Source: Blastocatellia bacterium (GTDB taxonomy: Bacteria > Acidobacteriota > Blastocatellia > Chloracidobacteriales > JADJPF01). From it: a stretch of 8,478 nucleotides of DNA. Numbering within the stretch: the stretch's first letter is position 1; every line of letters begins with the position of its first letter. A model generated the notes under the pieces. It was not told where the DNA came from, did no database searches, and saw nothing but the letters and a program-made list of their open reading frames with translations. The DNA lies in NCBI GenBank assembly GCA_016789295.1, contig JAEUQL010000146.1:1-8478 (forward strand), written 5' to 3'. A program made the position numbers and the translations under genes. Shown in pieces: positions 1 to 5,995 of the stretch.

Positions 1-72
1 TGGTTACCGTTATTGCGGTGCGATTTTTCATCCCCGCAATCAATTGCCGGGTTTTCAAATCGCAGGGATCTA

Positions 73-103
73 TAAAAAAAGCCTGTTTTTGCAAACAGGC
101 TTT
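73..103 (-). terminator. Intrinsic terminator of the ATP synthase operon
   Basis: A perfect 11-bp inverted repeat (arms 78-88 and 93-103, loop TTGC at 89-92) contains a GCCTG/CAGGC core. Read on the minus strand, the right arm comes first and the stem is followed by a run of seven U residues (the A-run at 74-80). This is a textbook Rho-independent terminator, 24 nt past the gamma-subunit stop codon. On the plus strand the stem is followed only by TTTAGTC, so it should work mainly in the leftward direction. It marks the end of the atp transcript and implies that beta and epsilon are not co-transcribed downstream. Confidence 0.93.
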
Positions 104-126
104 AGTCTATCCTAAAGAGCTAATTA

Positions 127-1008
127 TTAAAGTGCGGCTGCACCGCTGACAACTTCAATAATCTCTCTCGTAATCGCTGCTTGACGGACGCGGTTCATTC
201 CAAGAGTCAACTTGTCTATTACTTCGGAGGCATTCTTGCTAGCCGAATCCATTGCCGTCATTCTTGCACCGTGTTCTGATGCTACAGATTCAAGTAGTCC
301 TTGAAAGATCTGTGTTTCAACATAGTGCGGTAAGAGCTTTCCAAGTATTTCTGCAGGAGGCTGCTCATAGATGTAGTCGGTAGCCTGCTCGTCAGAAGCT
401 GGAGAAGTTTCACCTTCTTCAAACTTGCCTATAGGAAGAAGTTGATTGACTATAAGTTTCTGCTGTAGGGCACTTTTGAACTCATTGTAGATGATGAAGA
501 CTTTATCAGGTCTATTTTCATCTTCTTCACTGAAGATCCTTATGACCTTTTCAGCTATCTCGATAGAGTGTGAATAGTCAACGGTTTTGGAGACTAGGCC
601 AACATATTCTTCTCTGATGGCTATGTTGCGACGTTTGATAAAATCACGGCCTTTTCTACCAATTGTTATAAATTCTATCTTTTTACCTTGGTGAGACTTA
701 ACAAATTCAAGAGATGCTTTGAGAAGATTTGTATTAAAAGCTCCACAAAGCCCTTTATCGGCAGTGATAAGGATAGCCAGGATCTTCTCATCTGCACGAA
801 CTTCCATCAGTGGATTGGTATAGTCTCCGGCTGAAGAGGCAAGGCCGCCTAGAACTTCACGCAGCTTTTTGGCATAAGGTCGTGCAGAAGTGACACGCTC
901 TTGTGCACGGCGCAGCCTTGAAGCTGAAACGAGTTTCATTGCCTTTGTGATCTGGCGCATGTTTTTGACAGATCGAATTCGTCTTCTTATTCCTTGTAGA
1001 TTTGGCAT
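127..1008 (-). CDS. atpG: F1Fo ATP synthase subunit gamma
   Basis: This is the central rotor shaft of F1. It couples proton flow through the c-ring to conformational change in the alpha3beta3 head, on the cytoplasmic side of the membrane. The 293-residue protein is close to the usual length of about 287. It begins with the family's coiled-coil N-terminus (IRRRIRSVKNMRQITKAMKLVSA, residues 7 onward, interrupted by no gap), has the central Rossmann-like stretch with ITADKGLCGAFNTN (about 81-94), and ends in the conserved C-terminal helix with RQAAITREIIEVVSGAAAL. There is no insertion resembling the redox-regulated loop of chloroplast gamma. It is last in the b'-b-delta-alpha-gamma series, 41 nt after alpha, and an intrinsic terminator follows. 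No good Shine-Dalgarno precedes the ATG (only a weak AAGT about 4 nt upstream), so translation may depend partly on coupling to alpha. The identification is secure. Confidence 0.98.
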   Translation of the reverse strand: MPNLQGIRRRIRSVKNMRQITKAMKLVSASRLRRAQERVTSARPYAKKLREVLGGLASSAGDYTNPLMEVRADEKILAILITADKGLCGAFNTNLLKASLEFVKSHQGKKIEFITIGRKGRDFIKRRNIAIREEYVGLVSKTVDYSHSIEIAEKVIRIFSEEDENRPDKVFIIYNEFKSALQQKLIVNQLLPIGKFEEGETSPASDEQATDYIYEQPPAEILGKLLPHYVETQIFQGLLESVASEHGARMTAMDSASKNASEVIDKLTLGMNRVRQAAITREIIEVVSGAAAL

Positions 1009-1049
1009 AGACTTAAACTGATTGGCTGCAGTAGAAGGCTACTACAGCA

Positions 1050-2591
1050 CTATTTTCCTTGCTTTGCAGCTTTTGTATTTTCAGCTAAATAACGATCCTT
1101 GAACTCTTTCACGGCAGCTTTCATCTCTTCTTTGATAGGATCGGTCAACTCTTTCTGATCGGCTATTTTCTTGAGCAAGCTACCTTTGGTGTTATCAAGG
1201 AATGTTATCAATTCCTGTTCAAACTTACGTATCTCAGCTACTGGAATGTCATCGAGAAAACCGTTAGTACCTGCCCAGATTGCAAATACCTGTTTCTCAA
1301 CTTCCACAGGTGCGTACTGACTCTGCTTGAGAAGTTCAGTAAGTCGTTGGCCACGAGCAAGTTGTTGCTGGGTGGCTTTATCAAGGTCAGAACCAAACTG
1401 TGCAAATGCTGCCAACTCTCTGTATTGTGCAAGTTCAAGACGCAGAGTACCGGCTACCTGCTTCATAGCTTTGATTTGTGCAGAACCTCCTACTCTGGAG
1501 ACTGAGTTGCCAACGTTGATGGCAGGTCTGACACCAGCATTAAAGAGATCTGATTCAAGGAAGATCTGGCCATCTGTAATCGAGATAACGTTTGTTGGGA
1601 TGTAGGCCGAAATATCGCCTGCCTGGGTCTCGATTATTGGAAGGGCAGTCAGCGATCCACCACCTCTTTCGTCAGAAAGTTTTGCTGCTCTCTCTAGTAG
1701 ACGTGAGTGAAGATAGAAGACGTCTCCAGGATAGGCTTCGCGTCCTGGTGGGCGGCGTAACAGCAGAGATATCTCACGATATGCTGCAGCGTGTTTTGAC
1801 AGATCATCATAGATACAAAGGACGTGGCGTCCTGTGTCGCGGAAGTATTCACCTATTGCGCAACCAGAGTAAGGAGCTATGTACTGCATAGCAGCAGGGT
1901 CAGATGCAGAGGCAGATACTACAATGGTGTAGTCCATTGCATTGTACTGCTTGAGTTTCTCTACTACTTGGGTGACTGTAGATTTCTTCTGACCAATTGC
2001 TACATAGATACAGATCAGATTTTTGCCTTTGGAGTTGATGATTGTATCGATAGCTACGGCGGTTTTTCCTGTTTGGCGGTCACCAATTATCAGCTCACGT
2101 TGACCTCTGCCAATGGGCACCATCGAGTCTATAGCTTTGAGACCTGTTTGCATCGGTTCTTTAACAGGTTTACGGTCGATAATTCCAGGAGCTATACGTT
2201 CAATAGGGGTGAAGCCATCGTTTGCTATTGGACCACGTCCATCTTCTGGTTGGCCAAGTGCGTTGACTACACGGCCTATCATTGCATCTCCTGCAGGAAC
2301 AGACATGATGCGTTTGGTACGCTTGATGGTGTCTCCTTCCTTTATCTTGTGATAGTCACCAAAGAGCACCACACCAACTTTGTCTTCTTCAAGGTTGAGT
2401 GCGATTCCTGATACTTGGTGTGGAAGTTCGAGCAGTTCACCAGCCATCACTCTTTCAAGGCCATGAACTTCAGCTATACCGTCACCTATTTTGATGATCG
2501 TGCCAACTTCACTTACTGAAACGCCAGCCTGGTAGCCTTGAATCTGCTGACGGATTATCTTACTTATCTCATCTGCTTTAATCTTTTCCAT
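1050..2591 (-). CDS. atpA: F1Fo ATP synthase subunit alpha
   Basis: This is the regulatory, nucleotide-binding but non-catalytic subunit of the F1 hexamer. The 513 residues match the family's usual length. The N-terminal beta-barrel covers about residues 25-95. The P-loop GDRQTGKT lies at 170-177 and the Walker B strand VLCIYDD at 257-263. The ATP synthase alpha/beta signature PAINVGNSVS is at 356-365, followed by R367, the arginine that reaches into the neighbouring beta site. The C-terminal helical domain follows. Start choice: the ATG is preceded by TAAGGAG (2601-2607) with a 9-nt spacer, the clearest ribosome site in the operon. The gene lies 35 nt after delta and 41 nt before gamma. Nothing is degenerate, and the product is expected to be a normal working subunit. 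Confidence 0.99.
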   Translation of the reverse strand: MEKIKADEISKIIRQQIQGYQAGVSVSEVGTIIKIGDGIAEVHGLERVMAGELLELPHQVSGIALNLEEDKVGVVLFGDYHKIKEGDTIKRTKRIMSVPAGDAMIGRVVNALGQPEDGRGPIANDGFTPIERIAPGIIDRKPVKEPMQTGLKAIDSMVPIGRGQRELIIGDRQTGKTAVAIDTIINSKGKNLICIYVAIGQKKSTVTQVVEKLKQYNAMDYTIVVSASASDPAAMQYIAPYSGCAIGEYFRDTGRHVLCIYDDLSKHAAAYREISLLLRRPPGREAYPGDVFYLHSRLLERAAKLSDERGGGSLTALPIIETQAGDISAYIPTNVISITDGQIFLESDLFNAGVRPAINVGNSVSRVGGSAQIKAMKQVAGTLRLELAQYRELAAFAQFGSDLDKATQQQLARGQRLTELLKQSQYAPVEVEKQVFAIWAGTNGFLDDIPVAEIRKFEQELITFLDNTKGSLLKKIADQKELTDPIKEEMKAAVKEFKDRYLAENTKAAKQGK

Positions 2592-2626
2592 AAATTTTCT
2601 CTCCTTACTCTGGTGCTGATTCTGGG

Positions 2627-3169
2627 CTACTGACGGCCAATGCGTGTCTTCAGCATTTCAAGTTGATTACGGATAGAACCATCATAAATCTGACTGCCAA
2701 TGTGCGTGATTACTCCGCCAATAATTGACGGATCTACTTGAAACTTAGCGCGTATCTCTTTACCAGTCACTTTTTTGAGTTGCTCTGTGAGAGCTTGTTG
2801 CTCGGCTTCTGCTAGTGCAGTTGCAGTGGTGATGCTGGCAGAGACTATATTGAGTCTTTCATCGACTGCTTTAGAAAAAGCTTGATAGATCTCTGGCAAG
2901 TTCTGAAGTCTATGATTATCCAGTAAAACATTCAAAAATCTATTGGTAGTTAGTTTTGGTTTGGCAAGTTCTGAAATTGCACCAAGAACTTGGCGTTGCT
3001 GCTGTTGAGAGATAGTTGGATTGGAGAATACCTCTCTGAGTTCTTGGCTTTCTTGCATCAGACGTACAAACTCTGCAAGCTCTTCCTGTATCTCCCTGTG
3101 CTCACCTTTCTCGATGGCTATGTCGGCCAGAGCTTTGGCGTAACGGTTAGCAATAGTTGTAATACTCAC
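2627..3169 (-). CDS. atpH: F1Fo ATP synthase subunit delta
   Basis: Delta is the peripheral-stalk subunit that sits on top of F1 and ties the alpha N-termini to the b/b' dimer (the equivalent of mitochondrial OSCP). The protein has 180 residues, normal for the family. The helical N-terminal domain begins ANRYAKALADIA (about 7-18). The C-terminal domain holds the conserved glycine-rich signature GGVITHIGSQIYDGSIRNQL (about 151-170), close to the family pattern. The start is a GTG, with GAGGT about 6 nt upstream (minus-strand equivalent of 3176-3180), inside the 3' end of the b gene. Only 3 nt separate the b stop from this GTG, so translation is probably coupled. A GTG start here may lower delta synthesis to its one-per-complex stoichiometry; that is inference. 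Confidence 0.97.
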   Translation of the reverse strand: MSITTIANRYAKALADIAIEKGEHREIQEELAEFVRLMQESQELREVFSNPTISQQQQRQVLGAISELAKPKLTTNRFLNVLLDNHRLQNLPEIYQAFSKAVDERLNIVSASITTATALAEAEQQALTEQLKKVTGKEIRAKFQVDPSIIGGVITHIGSQIYDGSIRNQLEMLKTRIGRQ

Positions 3170-3172
3170 AGC

Positions 3173-3718
3173 CTACCTCTTCACCCCTTCAAGTTCTTTA
3201 GAGAATTCTGCTACAAGCCTTCTATTGTCTTCTGGCTTGATCTCTTGCAAGATAAGCTTTTCGGCTAACTCTACTGCTTTCTCGGCAGCAAATTCTCTAA
3301 GTTGGTTCTGTGCAGTCTTTACAGCCCCTGAGATCTCTCTCTGAGCTGACTGCTTGATACGTTCGGCTTCTTCATTTGACTGTCTAATGAGCCGATCATA
3401 CTCTGCTTTTGCTTCTTTCTCAGCATTGGCACGAATTTCAGCTATCTCCTGATCAAGTTTTGATAGCCGCTCTTCCAAAGAATGAAGTTTTGCTTCAGCT
3501 TCAAGCTTCTCTTTTTTTGCCTGTTGAAGCTCTTCTTGAATAGATGTTCTGCGTGAAGAAAGGGCTTCACTGAGAGGTTTACGCAGAATAATTATTGCGA
3601 CTGTAAGAAAGATAAGTAGGTTAACCGTTTTGGGGTAAACTGGATCTAGCCCTTCTGAGTAAAAGAAGAATGCTTGAAAAGTAGACATTAACATTTCACT
3701 TAGCATTGACGTGGGCAT
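3173..3718 (-). CDS. atpF: F1Fo ATP synthase subunit b
   Basis: This is a peripheral-stalk subunit anchored in the membrane by one helix. The 181 residues begin with a short N-terminus, then a single hydrophobic segment at about 28-46 (VNLLIFLTVAIIIL), then the b-type motif LRKPLSEALSSRR. A long, highly charged coiled coil of E, K, A and R follows to about residue 160. The ATG overlaps the b' stop codon by one base (TAATG). GGAGG lies 12 nt upstream (3731-3735), a slightly long spacing, so a start at Met5 or Met9 of this reading is possible. It pairs with the preceding b' gene, giving a b/b' heterodimer instead of the b2 homodimer of E. coli. The assignment of b versus b' rests on gene order and the motif after the membrane helix. 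Confidence 0.95.
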   Translation of the reverse strand: MPTSMLSEMLMSTFQAFFFYSEGLDPVYPKTVNLLIFLTVAIIILRKPLSEALSSRRTSIQEELQQAKKEKLEAEAKLHSLEERLSKLDQEIAEIRANAEKEAKAEYDRLIRQSNEEAERIKQSAQREISGAVKTAQNQLREFAAEKAVELAEKLILQEIKPEDNRRLVAEFSKELEGVKR

Positions 3719-4203
3719 TAACGTGGGTTTCCTCCCAATGAACGTTTAAGCAAATTGCTAGCAATTGTGTTTGCCATGGCACGTGCTTCGGCTTCAAGCT
3801 GATTTTTAGCTTCGTTGCTCGATTTCTCTATCTCAAGCCTACTTGCTTCAATACTTTGACCTACTTCGGACTTCACTTGAGCGATCAATTTGTCACGCTC
3901 TGTCAGTGCGTCTTTGCGTTTATTTTCGAGCATCTGGTAGCTTTCAGAACGGGCTGCACGGATCTGTTCTTCATATTTTGAAAGTCTCTGATCATAGTCA
4001 TGACCCATCTTCTTCGCTTCATGCATTGCACCACTTGTCAGACGCTCACGCTCTTCAATCACACCCATGATGGGTCTGAGCATAAGTCTGTTGAGAACAA
4101 AAACAAGTGCTAAGAAGATAAAGAAAGTTACAAACAGTGAATAATCAGGTGTAAGAAGCGAAGAACCTTCTAGAAAAGAGAGATACACGACCGATGAGGC
4201 CAT
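3718..4203 (-). CDS. atpF': F1Fo ATP synthase subunit b' (second b-type subunit)
   Basis: This is the second, divergent peripheral-stalk subunit (sometimes called atpG or atpX in organisms with b'). The protein of about 161 residues has one N-terminal membrane helix at about 17-37 (SLFVTFFIFLALVFVL). It is followed by NRLMLRPIMGVIEERE, where the Pro and the ER pair match the b/b' family, then a charged coiled coil to the end. It is the first gene of the operon. The start is ambiguous: GTG at 4206 is followed directly by ATG at 4203. TAAGGA (4215-4220) lies 8 nt from the GTG and 11 nt from the ATG. I chose the ATG, but the GTG would add only one residue. Its stop overlaps the b start by 1 nt. 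No a, c or AtpI gene lies upstream, unlike the cyanobacterial arrangement. Confidence 0.93.
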   Translation of the reverse strand: MASSVVYLSFLEGSSLLTPDYSLFVTFFIFLALVFVLNRLMLRPIMGVIEERERLTSGAMHEAKKMGHDYDQRLSKYEEQIRAARSESYQMLENKRKDALTERDKLIAQVKSEVGQSIEASRLEIEKSSNEAKNQLEAEARAMANTIASNLLKRSLGGNPR

Positions 4204-4261
4204 CACAGCTTTTATCCTTAGTGCTTATGATTTTGAGTCTATGCGCTTTCGAATCTAGTAA

Positions 4262-4275
4262 TTACAGAAATGTAA
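4262..4275. promoter_or_regulatory. Operator-like inverted repeat in the divergent intergenic region
   Basis: A perfect 5-4-5 inverted repeat, TTACA-GAAA-TGTAA, lies about 60 nt upstream of the ATP synthase b' start and about 90 nt upstream of the -10 box of the rightward gene. It is flanked by a second inverted repeat, GCGCTT (4243-4248) and AAGCGC (4274-4279). Symmetric sites of this size are typical of dimeric helix-turn-helix repressors, but I cannot name a regulator. A short 14-bp palindrome in A+T-rich DNA can also arise by chance. Confidence 0.3.
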
Positions 4276-4277
4276 GC

Positions 4278-4296
4278 GCCTCCAAAAATAAGAGGC
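4278..4296. repeat. Small inverted repeat GCCTC/GAGGC
   Basis: The arms GCCTC (4278-4282) and GAGGC (4292-4296) enclose a 9-nt A-rich loop. On the minus strand this sits upstream of the atp operon, near where a promoter is expected. A possible -35 (TTGGAG or TTGCCT) falls in or beside it, but no convincing -10 follows at the right distance. It could be part of a regulatory site or simply chance. It is not a terminator, because no T-run follows in either direction. Confidence 0.2.
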
Positions 4297-4342
4297 AAAG
4301 GTATCACACGCCATTTTCAGTGTCAAGACAGGCAGGCCACTT

Positions 4343-4371
4343 TTGGATCTTATTGCACAGCACAATATACT
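4343..4371 (+). promoter_or_regulatory. Predicted sigma70-type promoter for the PDO-like gene
   Basis: A -10 box TATACT (4366-4371, five of six consensus bases) is preceded after exactly 17 nt by TTGGAT (4343-4348), which keeps the TTG of the -35 consensus. Transcription would start near 4378, giving a leader of roughly 24 nt before the ATG at 4402. It faces away from the ATP synthase operon, so the two transcripts are divergent. This is the best-looking promoter in the window. Confidence 0.55.
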
Positions 4372-4390
4372 AATGCCTATCTCTACAGTT

Positions 4391-4396
4391 GGAAGG
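4391..4396 (+). promoter_or_regulatory. Ribosome binding site deciding the start at 4402
   Basis: GGAAGG lies 5 nt before the ATG at 4402. The open frame could be extended upstream to a GTG at 4396, but that codon overlaps the ribosome site itself. The ATG is therefore the more likely start. Confidence 0.6.
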
Positions 4397-4401
4397 TGTT
4401 T

Positions 4402-5046
4402 ATGATAGCCGAAAATATAAAAAAAGAGCTTTTAGATAGGTTTACAAAAGAACTTAGAGAACCGGTGACGCTACTACTTTTTACCGATGAGTTTCCTTCA
4501 GAAGCTTCCGAAGACACAAGGCTTATCTTGAGAGATCTATCTGAACTTTCTACCAAGATCGAGACAAAAATCTTTAACCAAGTAAAAAAGAGAGAGCTTG
4601 TTGAGAGCTTTGCAATCGACAAATTTCCATCAACATTGATTTTGGATAAAGATGGAAATGACAGCAGGATAAGGTTTTATGGCTCGGTTGCTGGCTACGA
4701 ACTTGGTTCGCTCGTCCACGACATAGTGCAGGTCTCCAGAGGTGAAACCTCTTTCTCAAAGAGAGTCAGCGAGGAGCTTAAAAAGCTTTCTACACCAGTT
4801 CACATACAGGTTTTTGTCACTTCCAACTGCATACTCTGTCCAAAAGCTGTCAGGCTTGCACACGAAGCAGCAATGCTTAATCCTTTGGTCAAAGCCGATT
4901 GCATAGAAGTTACAGAGTTTCTCGAATACGTCGAGAAGTATGAGATCAGGGGAGTTCCAAAGACAGTTATAAACGAGAAGGTTCACTACCTAAGCCTTGT
5001 TACAGAAGAAGAGTTTTTAGAATATATACATAAAGCAATTTTTTAA
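4402..5046 (+). CDS. PDO/glutaredoxin-like protein with two thioredoxin folds, N-terminal CxxC lost
   Basis: The 214-residue protein resembles the protein disulfide oxidoreductases (PDO) of archaea and Thermotogales-type bacteria, which have two tandem thioredoxin folds and make or shuffle disulfides in the cytoplasm. The match covers the inter-domain region RFYGSVAGYELGSLVHDIVQ (91-110) and VSRGET that follows. In the C-terminal domain, FVTSNCILCP carries a redox-active C143-I-L-C146, and GVPKTV supplies the cis-proline P186. The N-terminal domain keeps its cis-proline (KFPST, P76), but where PDO has its first CxxC this protein has S33-E-A-S36, so that site cannot form a disulfide. No signal peptide is visible. 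The gene has its own promoter, is divergent from the atp operon, and ends 18 nt from the convergent glycosyltransferase stop. A thioredoxin-reductase partner is not in view. The family call is firm; the physiological substrate is unknown. Confidence 0.85.
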   Translation: MIAENIKKELLDRFTKELREPVTLLLFTDEFPSEASEDTRLILRDLSELSTKIETKIFNQVKKRELVESFAIDKFPSTLILDKDGNDSRIRFYGSVAGYELGSLVHDIVQVSRGETSFSKRVSEELKKLSTPVHIQVFVTSNCILCPKAVRLAHEAAMLNPLVKADCIEVTEFLEYVEKYEIRGVPKTVINEKVHYLSLVTEEEFLEYIHKAIF

Positions 5047-5064
5047 GCTCTTCATTTTCAAAGT

Positions 5065-5940
5065 TTACCTAAATAGGTATTTCCAATAGCCTTTTGCTTC
5101 ACCAATAGACCAGGAAAGATGTCCAGCCAAGTGTACTGGTAGTGTTGTAAAATAGACCCACATCCAGACAGAGCCTCTTACGTGTGACCAACTTCTTGAC
5201 AGGAAAAAAGCAAAGATTAGTGGTGTAGCAAAAAAGTATGCAAGAGCTTTTTTCTTTGACCAATGAAAGTATGCTGCTCTAACTAGAGCAAACTCTTCTG
5301 CACGAAACAGTCGCTCTTTCCAGAAATCTTTGGCATTACACAAATATATGTGCTCAACTATCGCGCTCGGCTCAAACTGTGGTTGTACACCATTTTCTAT
5401 AAGCTTCCAACTAAAGACTGTATCACTAGAAAAATAGTCTCCATCAAACGGTCCATAGCTTTCCCATACTTCACGGCTAAAGAGTGAATTTGAAGGGATA
5501 GCAATAGAGGCTTGGCCTGCTGGTAAGTGTGACAAGTAGCTAGAAAACTTACATATGTGTACTCCTTGCTCATACCAGACTTTTGAACCTAGCCCAAGAC
5601 TTCCTACTACAACTGAGTAACCTTGTAACTGTTTTTGAAAGAGTTTTTCGAGCCAATCGTTTTTGGCTATACAGTCTGGAGCAAGAAAGGCAATAGACGA
5701 GCCTTTTGCCATTGAAGCTCCTTTGCTGAAAGCTGCTTGTGGCAAAAGTCTTGAACTACTCTGATAAAAAGTGACGGTAGGAAACTTTTTGACAACATTT
5801 GCTGTTTCATCTTCTTGAGAACTGTTGACTACGATAATCTCAAAAGGTTTAATAGTTTGACTAGAAAGAGCTTTAAGACAGCCTTCTAGAGTGTTATAAG
5901 AATAGTATGCTGCTATAACAACCGAGATTTTTGGCTCCAT
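5065..5940 (-). CDS. Family 2 glycosyltransferase with C-terminal membrane segments
   Basis: It is predicted to transfer a sugar from a nucleotide-sugar donor to a lipid or polysaccharide acceptor at the cytoplasmic face of the membrane. The 291 residues open with the GT2 strand ISVVIAAYYSYNTLEGCLKALSSQT (split here by no gap; residues 5-29). FEIIVVNSSQEDET follows (33-46), where the usual Asp after the second strand is Asn39. The metal-binding DXD-type position appears as FLAPDC with D89. The acceptor-side motif is YFSSDTVFSWKL (about 169-180), followed by FEPSAIVEH. Two hydrophobic segments at about 234-251 and 257-273 suggest membrane association. The start ATG at 5940 has no clear Shine-Dalgarno. 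It is transcribed away from the serine hydrolase and towards the PDO-like gene, with no terminator visible between the convergent stops. Donor and acceptor cannot be predicted. Confidence 0.88.
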   Translation of the reverse strand: MEPKISVVIAAYYSYNTLEGCLKALSSQTIKPFEIIVVNSSQEDETANVVKKFPTVTFYQSSSRLLPQAAFSKGASMAKGSSIAFLAPDCIAKNDWLEKLFQKQLQGYSVVVGSLGLGSKVWYEQGVHICKFSSYLSHLPAGQASIAIPSNSLFSREVWESYGPFDGDYFSSDTVFSWKLIENGVQPQFEPSAIVEHIYLCNAKDFWKERLFRAEEFALVRAAYFHWSKKKALAYFFATPLIFAFFLSRSWSHVRGSVWMWVYFTTLPVHLAGHLSWSIGEAKGYWKYLFR

Positions 5941-5949
5941 ACTCGTGAA

Positions 5950-5961
5950 GATAAGTTTATC
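5950..5961. promoter_or_regulatory. Palindrome in the divergent glycosyltransferase/serine hydrolase spacer
   Basis: GATAA-GT-TTATC is a perfect 5-2-5 inverted repeat, 10 nt from the glycosyltransferase ATG (5940) and 35 nt before the preferred serine hydrolase ATG (5996). A shared operator controlling both genes would fit such a position. If the serine hydrolase instead starts at the GTG at 5945, this site is coding. I found no confident -35/-10 pair on either strand here. Confidence 0.25.
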
Positions 5962-5995
5962 CGTAAGCAGAAGGTTTTTACTTAAAAATCAAGTT

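Noticed and set aside
1..31. Possible 5' end of a minus-strand CDS starting at 31 (reads MKNRTAITVT to the window edge).
   Set aside because: Only ten codons are visible, GGGG abuts the ATG with no usable spacing, and no family can be recognised. A plus-strand reading ending at TAA 73-75 is equally possible. The repeat ATTGCGG/CCGCAAT (12-18/34-40) spans it.
1026..1047. Small hairpin GTAG-AAGG-CTAC in the alpha-gamma gap.
   Set aside because: The stem is about 5 bp with no U-run. It is too weak to call an attenuator or a processing site.
1238..2411. Plus- and minus-strand open frames of 66-195 codons within the alpha-subunit gene.
   Set aside because: They lie antisense to or out of frame with atpA, have no family resemblance and carry low-complexity or atypical composition. 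They are shadows of a highly conserved gene.
5066..5079. TACCTA-AA-TAGGTA palindrome at the convergent gene ends, considered as a bidirectional terminator.
   Set aside because: It is short and A+T-rich, has only a 2-nt centre so the stem would be about 4 bp, and has no T-run on either side. It is also the coding end of the glycosyltransferase.
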